A stretch of DNA of 7,523 nt from Planctomycetaceae bacterium (lineage in GTDB: Bacteria; Planctomycetota; Phycisphaerae; Phycisphaerales; SM1A02). Below the pieces are notes generated by a model. The model had not been told where the DNA came from. It saw only the letters and a list, made by a program, of their open reading frames with translations, and searched no databases. The position numbers and the translations under genes are program-made. Of the stretch, positions 1 to 7,022 are shown piece by piece. Where the stretch lies: positions 1-7,523 of the forward strand of contig CANJIC010000092.1 in NCBI GenBank assembly GCA_947474205.1. The letters are read 5' to 3'. Numbering within the stretch: position 1 is the first letter of the stretch; every line of letters begins with the position of its first letter.

Positions 1-288
1 ACGCGAAACAGAAGGCGTTTTTGCTGGGTCATCAAGGCGATTGTCTTCATTGGGAATTCGCATGGCGATTGGACCGCCCATGGACACGCCGCGTCGAACG
101 CCAGAAATAAATTCAGCCTTGTCGGTTTCCATGCGCTGCCGCGCGCCACGACCGTAACCAGCTTGACGTCGCTTGAGCTCGCCATTGATGAACTCGCTAT
201 CAATGGAAAGCCCCGCGGGAATTCCTTCCACGATGGCAAGCAGACCTGGTCCGTGACTTTCACCGGCGGTGAGATATCGCAATGTCAT
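1..288 (-). CDS. aroC: Chorismate synthase, N-terminal 96 residues (cut by window edge)
   Basis: Chorismate synthase converts 5-enolpyruvylshikimate-3-phosphate (EPSP) to chorismate with reduced FMN, the last step of the shikimate pathway, in the cytoplasm. Translating the minus strand from the ATG at 288-286 gives an open frame to the window edge that begins [20 protein letters not shown]. The signature TAGESHGP lies at residues 7-14 and includes the conserved active-site His12. [11 protein letters not shown] follows at 40-50, and [18 protein letters not shown] at 61-78, all typical of the family. The RRQxGYGRG version is the form common outside gammaproteobacteria. Full-length members are about 350-400 residues, so roughly three quarters is missing. 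The start lies 24 bases after the stop of the upstream transporter gene, which suggests co-transcription. No clear Shine-Dalgarno sequence is seen. No other ATG lies between this codon and the in-frame TAA of the transporter, so the start is fairly secure. Confidence 0.95.
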   Translation of the reverse strand, partial: MTLRYLTAGESHGPGLLAIVEGIPAGLSIDSEFINGELKRRQAGYGRGARQRMETDKAEFISGVRRGVSMGGPIAMRIPNEDNRLDDPAKTPSVSR

Positions 289-312
289 GCGACCATCATA
301 CGGATGGCGTGA

Positions 313-1593
313 TTAGGCGTGAGCGATGGAATTGGAAGTTTGTGAATGCAGGCGTCGTTCATATATTGCGCCGCCGCACCAGATGAGTCCCGCAAGAAAT
401 ATAAAAATTGGAATGGACATGTACGCCGTTTTCCAACCAGAGTCTTCCGCGATCCAACCAATCATGGGCACCGCGGGAACATCGCCAAGAATATGTAAAA
501 CCAAAATAGCCAGCGCCATTCCAGTGCCACGTTCGGCCGGATTAAGAATGTGAACCAGATGCGCGTGGACGGGTCCCACACTCATGACAAGAAAGAATGA
601 ACCCAGCGTGATGCCGCACCACATTGCGGTGATGTTGGGCGCGTACAAAACAAATACGATTGATGCGGCCGCAAAAAAACTAGTGATGCCGCAAATCCAT
701 AAATGCGCCGTGCGATTGCGTTGATACCACCAATCGCCAAGAAATCCACCAGTCAATGTGCCGGTGATTCCAGTGATAACAATGATCGCGCCAAACATGG
801 TGCTGGAACTTTCAACGCTTAATCCCCACGCTTTATCCAGATACGTTGGCGTCCAAAAACCAAGACTTCCAAAGCCGGCGGTTTGCAGCGCGTAACCCAT
901 GGTGGTCCAAAGCCATCTTGGTCGAAACAGAATGCCAACGGCGTTGCGCATGGTTGGCGGCGCGTTCACAACGATGTGCGAATCCATGGCTCCGCGCTTT
1001 GGATCGCGAATAAAATAAATCACCAGCGCAAGAAAGAGTCCGGGACCGCCGGCCACAAAGAATGCCTCGCGCCAACCGTACTTGGACCCCACCACGCCGC
1101 CAAGCGTGAAACCAATCGCGGCGCCAACTGGAATTGCAGCGTTGAAGAATGCCATGGCGCGGCTTTGTTGCTTCGCGGGAAATTCATCGGCAAGAACGGC
1201 GGGCGCAACGCTGCCATACGCGGCTTCGCCAATTCCAGTGAGAGCGCGCATGATGAGAAGACTCCAGAAGCCCCACGCGAATCCACCAAGAAATGTGAGC
1301 ACGCTCCAAAATGCAACGGCCGCCGCAAGAACATGTAGGCGCGGAAATCGGTCGGCGATTAAACCAAATGCTGGCGCGGCGATCATGTAGACCGCGATGA
1401 ACGCGGAGTAAAGCCAGCCCGATTGCGCATGCGTAAGCGCCAAGCCGCCTTGGTCGATTGATTTTTCTAGAAATGGAACCAGGCTGCTGACGACATAGCG
1501 ATCCACATAATTGAGCAAATTCAGCAGTGAAAGCGTGACAAGCGCGATGATGGGCGCGCGCGCATTGCGGGCGAGTGATGAAGTGGCTTTCAT
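313..1593 (-). CDS. MFS transporter, Spinster-like
   Basis: This is a 426-residue inner-membrane secondary transporter of the major facilitator superfamily; the substrate is unknown. About twelve hydrophobic segments can be followed along the protein. The first contains NYVDRYVVSSLVPFL (near residues 28-42 from the chosen start), a pattern typical of Spinster-like MFS proteins. The motif A loop GLIADRFPR is at about 77-85, RALTGIGEAAYG in TM4 at about 116-127, and the mid-protein hydrophilic loop RDPKRG near 196-201. I chose the ATG at 1593-1591 because its ATGA overlaps the aroDE stop. The frame stays open to a GTG at 1632, but that would add 13 residues inside aroDE. No good Shine-Dalgarno is visible, so expression probably depends on translational coupling to aroDE. 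Its place between two shikimate genes suggests a link to aromatic compounds, but that is inference from context only. Confidence 0.88.
   Translation of the reverse strand: MKATSSLARNARAPIIALVTLSLLNLLNYVDRYVVSSLVPFLEKSIDQGGLALTHAQSGWLYSAFIAVYMIAAPAFGLIADRFPRLHVLAAAVAFWSVLTFLGGFAWGFWSLLIMRALTGIGEAAYGSVAPAVLADEFPAKQQSRAMAFFNAAIPVGAAIGFTLGGVVGSKYGWREAFFVAGGPGLFLALVIYFIRDPKRGAMDSHIVVNAPPTMRNAVGILFRPRWLWTTMGYALQTAGFGSLGFWTPTYLDKAWGLSVESSSTMFGAIIVITGITGTLTGGFLGDWWYQRNRTAHLWICGITSFFAAASIVFVLYAPNITAMWCGITLGSFFLVMSVGPVHAHLVHILNPAERGTGMALAILVLHILGDVPAVPMIGWIAEDSGWKTAYMSIPIFIFLAGLIWCGGAIYERRLHSQTSNSIAHA
1590..1593 (-). other. ATGA stop/start overlap of aroDE and MFS gene
   Basis: On the minus strand the four bases ATGA contain the start codon of the transporter (1593-1591) and the TGA stop of aroDE (1592-1590). 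Such overlaps usually mean one transcript and reinitiation by the terminating ribosome. The lack of a strong ribosome binding site before the transporter fits this. Confidence 0.8.
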
Positions 1594-3425
1594 GAATGAG
1601 CGTCCAATGCATGGTTGAGAAGTTTCCGCCACAATTCAATCGGAGCATTGAGACATTGCTCATTTATTTGCAAATGAATGTTGGGCGAAACGCCGATGCG
1701 CGAATTGGTATTTGAATTAGCGTTCTTGTGCGGCACGTTGTCCGTCGCGGTATCGGAAACAATTTGGTTTTTCGTGAACAATTCAAATTGCAACGCGGCT
1801 TGGCGCAAAAACATTTCCGTTCCATCAACAATCACCGCGCCCGCGGCGCGCGCGCGCTGCAGTAGTGGCGTTTCTCGCGGACGGTACACCGTGTCCATGA
1901 CAACAGTGCCCGGTTTTATTTTAAACGAGATTGGAAGTGGATCAACCGACTCGGCGCCGGAGCCGGTCATTCCCGCGCTGGTGCAATTCACAATGATGGT
2001 GAATGAATGCGCCGCGATATTTTCTAATTCGACGGCTTGCACGCGTGATTGATTCGCGCCGTCAATGTCGCGCGCATTGAAGTGCGTGGCAAGTTGCGCG
2101 GCTTTAGTGTGGGTGCGATTGGCAATGGTGACGCGCGAGCCTGCAAGAGCAAAACCGGCGACAACGGCGCGCGCCGCACCACCCGATCCCAAAACCAATA
2201 CACGCTGTTGTCGCCATTGATCAAGCGTTTGCGGCTCTACGAAATTTTTGTTTGCGGTCCAAGCTGAAACCTTTGGCGAAATAGTGGAGTCATTCTTTAT
2301 CAAATCACCGCGAGCCAGCGCGGCTGAACTGTGTTCGTTCATGCCCAGCGCCATCGCAATCGCGGCAACCGCGGCGGGCGCGTCGGTGTTGAACGCGTTC
2401 GCAATGCCGTTGTTGGAAAAAATCATCGTGTTTGCCGCGCCGCACCACTCGCTCACCACATCGCCAACGCCGCCTTGCTGCTTGCACCAGCGCAACGCAT
2501 GTTCTTTGTGCGGCAATGTCACGCTGATCCCGCGCAAATTTAAAATGGCGGACGCGGACAATTCACCAATAGACGCGTTGAAATGTTCCCACTCTGGTGG
2601 AATGGCCAGCGGAACATAGGCGCCGTTAAATTGCGTGGCGCCAAACGCCGCGTTGTGCAGTAGTGGCGACAACGAATGTTCAATTGGCCAACCCACCACC
2701 GCAAATAAGTTGGTGGCGGGCGTGATGCGCGCGAATGAATACACATTGATGAATTCTTGCGCCGTGAGTTGCCCCGGCGCCGTGCCCATTTCGTTGTCGG
2801 GGCGCGCGTAGGTGAGAAAACCGCCAAACTTAGGCGCAAGCACGCGGCTGGCAATTCCAAATGGACCCATGCACAGCGCAATGGTTGGCTTGCTTTGATG
2901 GCGCAGCAATTCAAAGGCCTCCAGATTGTCGCGCACACTGCGGGCGCGCCACGCTATTTTTGCCACGGCGCACAGTGGCTCGCTCCACATGGCGGCGACA
3001 CGCTTGGAAAGATCAGCGGGTCGCGACTGAAAATCATGCGCGCTTAAAATAAGGCGCGTGGATGTTTGCGCGGCCGCAAATTGTTTTTGAAAATCCGCGC
3101 TGGCTTGAAACGCGGCCAACTCAAGATCAATGTACGACGGCGGCACGGTGAGTTTGCAAACCGCGATCAACAATTCAAGCCGCGCGGATTCGTGGCCCAC
3201 ATACGCGCCCCCTTCCGCCGCGGCGCGAATGGTGACAATGCACGGCAGCGGACAATTTTTTATAAGCAGCGCCACGCTTTCAAGCGCGTTGTCCGCGTGC
3301 GCCAACGCGTCCACGCGCCACTCCACAATGGTGGCGCCGCGCTTGGCTTGCGCGCGCGCGGATTCAAGCGCGTATGCAACAGAGTCGCCACTTTCCACCG
3401 TAATTGCGACCGCGATTAACGACAT
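1590..3425 (-). CDS. aroDE: Bifunctional 3-dehydroquinate dehydratase (type I) / shikimate dehydrogenase
   Basis: A 611-residue cytoplasmic fusion catalysing dehydroquinate to dehydroshikimate (AroD) and dehydroshikimate to shikimate with NADPH (AroE). The N-terminal type I dehydratase shows EWRVD at 35-39, ILSAHDF with catalytic His130, the Schiff-base Lys156 in VAKIAW, and GPFGIASR at 187-194. The dehydrogenase begins near residue 240 with VVGWPIEHSLSP (shikimate-binding Ser251 and Ser253). It continues with VTLPHK (catalytic Lys307), GAANT (Asn332), NTD (Asp348), the NADP loop GSGGAARAV at 413-421, NRT at 436-438, NCTSAGM at 480-486 and QAALQFELF at 542-550. Every key residue is present. 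The ATG at 3425 has an AAGGA ribosome binding site 5 bases upstream; the frame runs open to 3500, but that extension lacks family likeness. Two oddities are an insertion of about 35 residues before the NADP loop and a 60-residue tail. Plants use the same domain order, and some bacteria also carry fused AroDE. Confidence 0.95.
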   Translation of the reverse strand: MSLIAVAITVESGDSVAYALESARAQAKRGATIVEWRVDALAHADNALESVALLIKNCPLPCIVTIRAAAEGGAYVGHESARLELLIAVCKLTVPPSYIDLELAAFQASADFQKQFAAAQTSTRLILSAHDFQSRPADLSKRVAAMWSEPLCAVAKIAWRARSVRDNLEAFELLRHQSKPTIALCMGPFGIASRVLAPKFGGFLTYARPDNEMGTAPGQLTAQEFINVYSFARITPATNLFAVVGWPIEHSLSPLLHNAAFGATQFNGAYVPLAIPPEWEHFNASIGELSASAILNLRGISVTLPHKEHALRWCKQQGGVGDVVSEWCGAANTMIFSNNGIANAFNTDAPAAVAAIAMALGMNEHSSAALARGDLIKNDSTISPKVSAWTANKNFVEPQTLDQWRQQRVLVLGSGGAARAVVAGFALAGSRVTIANRTHTKAAQLATHFNARDIDGANQSRVQAVELENIAAHSFTIIVNCTSAGMTGSGAESVDPLPISFKIKPGTVVMDTVYRPRETPLLQRARAAGAVIVDGTEMFLRQAALQFELFTKNQIVSDTATDNVPHKNANSNTNSRIGVSPNIHLQINEQCLNAPIELWRKLLNHALDAHS

Positions 3426-3430
3426 TGCAT

Positions 3431-3435
3431 TCCTT
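3431..3435 (-). promoter_or_regulatory. Ribosome binding site of aroDE
   Basis: The minus strand reads AAGGA, then five bases, then the ATG at 3425. This match decides the start codon in favour of the 611-residue protein over the longer open frame to 3500. Confidence 0.75.
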
Positions 3436-3483
3436 GCGCAATAGTGTTTGGCGCATCGACGTGAATGCGCCCGCCTAAAAACT

Positions 3484-3495
3484 GCGCAATTGCGC
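3484..3495. repeat. 12-base perfect palindrome GCGCAATTGCGC
   Basis: The sequence equals its own reverse complement over 12 bases. It lies about 60 bases upstream of the aroDE start and about 80 upstream of the rightward gene, a suitable spot for an operator. GCGC-rich words are common in this genome, so chance cannot be excluded. Confidence 0.35.
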
Positions 3496-3577
3496 GGCAA
3501 CTATTTGGGCGTAAGTGACAAAGGCGCGGCGGCATACGCAGAGTGTACGAAGAGCCGTGACTGATTAGCATGATGAC

Positions 3578-4195
3578 ATGCAAGAAGTTTCCATTGATGC
3601 GGCGATTGAATTTCTTCACGGGCATTTGTCTGGCTTTGTAAAATTCGATGGCGAACGCGTGGCGGTGAAATTTATTGTGGCAAGCGATGGCGCGTTGGTG
3701 ATGCCCGTGATGGAGGCCATGCTGTTGGCCATGGAGACCGTGCTTGAACTTCCAAATGACGACGACGAGAGCATGCATTTAATTGTGACGCTGACTCGCC
3801 AATCTGAAACGGGAACATTCGCGCAGTGGTGCGATCGTTGGCGCGCCTATCACGGCGAGCCAGAGGATGTGCGCTGGGCCAGTGTTGCGATTGATTCGGG
3901 CCGCCTTGCGGGGTGGTTCTTGGATGATCAGGCCATGATGAAACCGAATGCTTTGGCGGCGGATGAAATCACTTTGCTGAAGCAGTTCAACGCGCAGCCA
4001 CGGATGTTTTTGAAAGCACTTTGCGTGACCAACAAAGTGGAGTGCGAGGATCCGATCGCGGTGGGCGTGGACGCTGGCGGCATTGATATTCGCCGCATGC
4101 ATGATGTTGGCCGCTTGCCATTTCCTATTCTGTTTGAAAACGCCGCGCAAGTTCGCTCATTCATAGAGGGCGCATCGTTGCCCAATAATTTGTGA
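3578..4195 (+). CDS. Uncharacterised protein, possibly DUF2470/PNPOx-like
   Basis: A 205-residue protein with no signal peptide or membrane segment, so probably cytoplasmic. I do not recognise it firmly. The C-terminal part, about residues 139-199 (including AVGVDAGGIDIRR, a basic turn, then RLPFPILF and a final helix QVRSFIEG), resembles the DUF2470 pattern. That domain is found in heme-utilisation (HugZ-like) and other pyridoxamine-phosphate-oxidase-like split-barrel proteins. The N-terminal half (FVKFDGERVAVKFIVASDGALVMPVMEAM at 20-48, MHLIVTLTR at 66-74, then DRWRAYHG at 86-93) could be a degenerate split barrel. No catalytic motif is visible. The ATG at 3578 has no clear ribosome binding site. 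The gene ends 51 bases before phhA on the same strand, so the two are plausibly co-transcribed. Confidence is high that it is a real gene and low for the fold. Confidence 0.7.
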   Translation: MQEVSIDAAIEFLHGHLSGFVKFDGERVAVKFIVASDGALVMPVMEAMLLAMETVLELPNDDDESMHLIVTLTRQSETGTFAQWCDRWRAYHGEPEDVRWASVAIDSGRLAGWFLDDQAMMKPNALAADEITLLKQFNAQPRMFLKALCVTNKVECEDPIAVGVDAGGIDIRRMHDVGRLPFPILFENAAQVRSFIEGASLPNNL

Positions 4196-4235
4196 TTCCG
4201 TGATTTCACGCCGCCACACTAGAATCAATTTCCAC

Positions 4236-4240
4236 AGGAG
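4236..4240 (+). promoter_or_regulatory. Ribosome binding site of phhA
   Basis: AGGAG stands six bases before the ATG at 4247, a near-ideal Shine-Dalgarno sequence. It is the strongest in the window and fixes the phhA start. Confidence 0.8.
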
Positions 4241-4246
4241 AACCAC

Positions 4247-5116
4247 ATGGACGGATCACATCACGCTAAAAAGTTCGCGGGCAGTTTGAATCACGCAATG
4301 ATTGACGACGCGCAGGCGAACGCGGCGCAACACTACGCCAACAATTTTGGCGCACCTGGTCATGGCGACATCACGCGTTGCTACATTGAGCAAAAATACA
4401 ATGGGTACAGCGCGGAGAATCAAGAAACATGGTCCACCATGTTTGATCGCCAAATGATTTTCTTGAAGGACAATGCTAGTAAAACATATTTGGATGGCGC
4501 GGCGTTGATCAATCTTCGGCGCGACAGAATTCCCCCGCTCGCGGAGATTAATAGTTGCCTGCATCCGTTGACGCGTTGGCAAAGCCGCGCGGTGCCTGGC
4601 TACTTGCCGCCCAAAGCATTCTTTGCGTGCTTGGCGCGCCGTGAATTTCCAACCACCATTGTGATTCGGCCCAAGCAAAGCATTGACTATTTGCCAGAGC
4701 CCGATATTTTTCACGACATCTTTGGACATGTTCCATTGCACGCCGACCCGGTGTTCGCGGATTTTCTGCAGACCTACGGCAAGGCCGCGCTTGAGGCCAC
4801 GGATGAAAAAGATGTTGAGCGCCTGGCGCGCCTGTTCTGGTTCACGGTTGAATTTGGTTTGATCAAAGAAGGCGGACGCATCAAGGTGTACGGCAGTGGT
4901 TTGATTTCAAGTCCCGGCGAATGCAAGCACTCGCTTGAAAGCGCCGAAGTGGATCGCCGACCATTTGATTTGGACCGCGTGTGCGACACCGCGTTTGAAA
5001 TTGACCACTATCAGCCCATTTTGTATGTGCTGGAAAGTTTTGAGCAATTGCGCGTTGCAATGACAACCTATGCAAAGCGAATTATGGACAAGACGGCGGC
5101 CGCGGCTAACGCTTGA
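4247..5116 (+). CDS. phhA: Phenylalanine 4-hydroxylase (phenylalanine 4-monooxygenase)
   Basis: A 289-residue non-heme iron, tetrahydropterin-dependent aromatic amino acid hydroxylase that turns phenylalanine and O2 into tyrosine. It is a bacterial single-domain form without the N-terminal ACT regulatory domain of animal enzymes, and its length is normal for that group. Iron ligands are His156 and His161 in PDIFHDIFGHVP and Glu202 in FTVEFGLI. The preceding region LHPLTRWQSRAVPGYLPPKAFF (105-126) and the later VYGSGLISSPGE (214-225) match the substrate and pterin side of the family. The partner pterin carbinolamine dehydratase (phhB) is not in this window. An uncharacterised gene lies 51 bases upstream on the same strand. 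The enzyme may make tyrosine or begin phenylalanine breakdown; the sequence alone does not tell which. Confidence 0.95.
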   Translation: MDGSHHAKKFAGSLNHAMIDDAQANAAQHYANNFGAPGHGDITRCYIEQKYNGYSAENQETWSTMFDRQMIFLKDNASKTYLDGAALINLRRDRIPPLAEINSCLHPLTRWQSRAVPGYLPPKAFFACLARREFPTTIVIRPKQSIDYLPEPDIFHDIFGHVPLHADPVFADFLQTYGKAALEATDEKDVERLARLFWFTVEFGLIKEGGRIKVYGSGLISSPGECKHSLESAEVDRRPFDLDRVCDTAFEIDHYQPILYVLESFEQLRVAMTTYAKRIMDKTAAAANA

Positions 5117-5246
5117 ATTTTTCAGTTTTCAAAGCCACAACTATTTTGAACGCGCGCCGAACTTCTTGAACAAAGTTGCCTCACGACCTTGTGGTCGCAA
5201 ACGCAAGGCTCGCATTGCGCATTGAAATTTTGCGTATTCTTGGCGC
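5117..5246. other. 130-base gap between phhA and pepP
   Basis: No gene is seen here. The stretch holds one short hairpin, CGACC-TTGT-GGTCG at 5184-5197, which has no T-run after it. A pepP promoter could lie in the AT-richer bases 5224-5240 (AAATTTTGCGTATTCTT), but no clear pair of boxes is visible. Confidence 0.4.
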
Positions 5247-6518
5247 ATGGCCGCAACCAAAAACCGTACATCGGACAAGCCCGCAATCATGATTGAGCAA
5301 TCGGAATTTGCGCGCCGCCGCGGCGCCCTGCTTGATGCGTTGCGCGGCTCCGTTGGTTTGGTTCTTGCGGGCGAGGCCGACCCAAACTTGCACCACCCAT
5401 TCGCCGCGCACGCGCACTTCACCTATCTCACCGGTCTTGCCGATGAACCCAGCGCCGCGTTGTTGTTTGATGGGAAGAATCCAAACCCCGCGCGGCGTGT
5501 CCAACTTTTTTTACGGCCGCTAAATTCCGAGCGCGAAAAATGGGATGGCTTTCGCGCGGAGATTGGTGGCGAACTTCGCGCGCGCGCCGGCATTGAAACC
5601 ATTTTTCGAACCAACATGCTTGCGCCGCAACTTCTTGACGCCGCCAAGCGCGCCAAGTCGCTGACATTGCTCATGCCGTTGGCCGCGCACACCAGTCCCG
5701 TGAGTGGTGACCTTGACATTTTCCGCCGCGCCGCGGAGCGCATTCCAAATTGTTCAATCAACGATGGCACAACTCTGTTAAACGCCATGCGCGCCTGCAA
5801 AAGCAAAGCCGAAGTGGCGTGCATTCAAGAGGCGGGCCGCATCACTGGACTTGGATTTGCCGCCGCGTTCGCCACGTTGCGTCCCAACATGAACGAGTTT
5901 GATTTGCAACGACATGTTGAGGCCGGTTATCACCAAGGTGGTTCGCGCGAACTTGCGTTTCGCACAATCGCCGGCGGCGGTTTCAACAGCACGGTGTTGC
6001 ACTACCACGCCAACGATCAAGTGTTGCGCGACGGCGATTTGGTGTGTCTTGATTCCGGCGCCAAGTGGTGCGGCTATAGCGCCGATGTCACGCGCACGCT
6101 TCCGGTGAATGGAAAGTTCACGGCGCGCCAACGCGAAATTCATGATCTGGTTCTTGCGGCGCAAACCGCGGCCATTCGCGCCTGCAAACCTGGCGCGCGC
6201 TTTCACCAGATTGACGAGGCCGCGCGCGCGGTGATTCGCCGCGCCGGTCTGGCCGACGCGTTCATTCATTCCATTGGCCACCACCTTGGACTTGAAACGC
6301 ATGACGCAAGTCCCGACGCGCCGCTGCAAGTTGGCGCCGTGATCACCATTGAGCCTGGCGTGTATTTGCCCGATGAAAAAATTGGCGTGCGCATTGAGGA
6401 CGACATTCTGATCACGGCGCGTGGACCTGTCACGCTGACGCGCGACATTCCTAGATCAAGCAAGGAAATTGAAGCGGCTATGGCGCGTTCGCGCGTGGCG
6501 TCAAAACCAAAGCGCTGA
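5247..6518 (+). CDS. pepP: Xaa-Pro aminopeptidase (aminopeptidase P, M24B)
   Basis: A 423-residue dimetal aminopeptidase that removes the N-terminal residue from peptides with proline in second position, acting in cytoplasmic peptide turnover. The N-terminal aminopeptidase P domain spans about residues 15-160. The pita-bread catalytic domain follows from about 185 with all five metal ligands: Asp269 (LDSGA), Asp280 (YSADVTRT), His345 (GHHLGLETHD), Glu369 (TIEPGVY) and Glu384 (VRIEDDILIT). His252 in LHYHAND matches the conserved active-site histidine region. Length and layout match E. coli PepP. A second ATG at 5289 starts MIEQSEFARRRGALL, which lines up with the usual PepP N-terminus (MSEISRQEFQRRR in E. 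coli), so the true start may be there. Neither ATG has a clear ribosome binding site. A 130-base gap separates it from phhA, so it may have its own promoter. Confidence 0.94.
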   Translation: MAATKNRTSDKPAIMIEQSEFARRRGALLDALRGSVGLVLAGEADPNLHHPFAAHAHFTYLTGLADEPSAALLFDGKNPNPARRVQLFLRPLNSEREKWDGFRAEIGGELRARAGIETIFRTNMLAPQLLDAAKRAKSLTLLMPLAAHTSPVSGDLDIFRRAAERIPNCSINDGTTLLNAMRACKSKAEVACIQEAGRITGLGFAAAFATLRPNMNEFDLQRHVEAGYHQGGSRELAFRTIAGGGFNSTVLHYHANDQVLRDGDLVCLDSGAKWCGYSADVTRTLPVNGKFTARQREIHDLVLAAQTAAIRACKPGARFHQIDEAARAVIRRAGLADAFIHSIGHHLGLETHDASPDAPLQVGAVITIEPGVYLPDEKIGVRIEDDILITARGPVTLTRDIPRSSKEIEAAMARSRVASKPKR

Positions 6519-6582
6519 TCGTGCGCTCGCTCAATAGTCCGAACACTGATTGTGTGTGAATGCGCGGCCTTGGTGCTTGCAA

Positions 6583-6987
6583 TTATATTTGCGGCGGCGT
6601 GTGGATTAAAAATCCATGCAGCGCAAGCAGGGTTAAACTCCAGAAAACGGGCAGAGATGAAATAACTATCGCGACCGCGATCAGGCGCTTGCCAAGTTTG
6701 TCTTCATGGCGCCCCACAATCTCGCAAGCCACAACCACGAACAGCACCAAACTAAATTTCAAGGCTATAGCGCCAACAAAATCCCATCGATCAATCACTA
6801 TTTGGGCAATTGGATTTACTTCCGATCCACCCTTGCGCAGGATGTACCACGTTAAAATAATGTCCAAGCTGGCGAACAGAAGAAACCACACGTACCCATC
6901 TTGATAACGCATGGGTGGCGCGCTAAGCCATGTGGGCGATTCATATCCCGGTTGCGCTTCTTTCTGATGATGCTGAAGAGTCATCAT
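6583..6987 (-). CDS. Small three-helix membrane protein, DUF5658-like
   Basis: A 134-residue protein with a hydrophilic N-terminus of about 30 residues and three membrane segments near 32-50 (YVWFLLFASLDIILTWYIL), 68-90 and 101-125. The SEVNPIAQ motif at about 54-61, just after the first helix, together with the first-helix Asp and a Lys in the second (ALKFSLVL), resembles DUF5658, a family of small membrane proteins of unknown function. I chose the first of two consecutive ATG codons at 6987 and 6984. The open frame continues upstream to 7134, but that would overlap thiC. The thiC stop is 35 bases upstream, so the gene is probably the last one of a thiC transcript. No ribosome binding site stands out. 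A transport or scaffold role is possible but not shown. Confidence 0.75.
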   Translation of the reverse strand: MMTLQHHQKEAQPGYESPTWLSAPPMRYQDGYVWFLLFASLDIILTWYILRKGGSEVNPIAQIVIDRWDFVGAIALKFSLVLFVVVACEIVGRHEDKLGKRLIAVAIVISSLPVFWSLTLLALHGFLIHTPPQI

Positions 6988-7022
6988 GTTGAAAGTATGC
7001 CACGAATTGCGTGCGACGCCAA

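Larger units (their letters stand above)
3426..3577. promoter_or_regulatory. Divergent intergenic region, probable site of two promoters
   Basis: This 152-base gap separates aroDE (leftward) from the gene at 3578 (rightward), so promoters for both units are expected here. I could not pick out convincing -35/-10 boxes for either direction. It holds the perfect 12-base palindrome GCGCAATTGCGC at 3484-3495, a possible operator. The call rests on gene orientation rather than on recognised promoter motifs. Confidence 0.4.

Noticed and set aside
1594..1632. Longer MFS protein from a GTG at 1632
   Set aside because: It would add 13 residues without family likeness inside aroDE. The ATG at 1593 with the ATGA overlap fits operon structure and the usual N-terminus better.
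3426..3500. Extension of aroDE by 25 residues upstream
   Set aside because: The extra stretch is Arg/Cys-rich with no dehydratase likeness, and the AAGGA site at 3431-3435 points to the ATG at 3425.
3416..3778. Minus-strand open frame of 120 codons crossing the divergent gap
   Set aside because: Most of it is antisense to the gene at 3578, and its end overlaps the aroDE start and ribosome binding site. Its composition (His-rich, no family motif) looks like a shadow frame.
4256..4741. Minus-strand open frame of 161 codons inside phhA
   Set aside because: It is antisense to a clear phenylalanine hydroxylase and has no recognisable domain or ribosome binding site.
5184..5197. Hairpin CGACC-TTGT-GGTCG as terminator of phhA
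   Set aside because: The stem is only five pairs and no T-run follows on either strand, so it does not qualify as an intrinsic terminator.
5778..6329. Minus-strand open frame of 183 codons inside pepP
   Set aside because: It is wholly antisense to the catalytic domain of pepP, whose metal ligands are all intact. GC-rich third positions readily open such frames.
6532..6552. Imperfect hairpin (CAATAGT / ACTGATTG) between the converging pepP and membrane-protein genes
   Set aside because: It has a weak AT-rich stem with a bulge and no T-run; the convergent position is suggestive but the structure is too poor to call a terminator.
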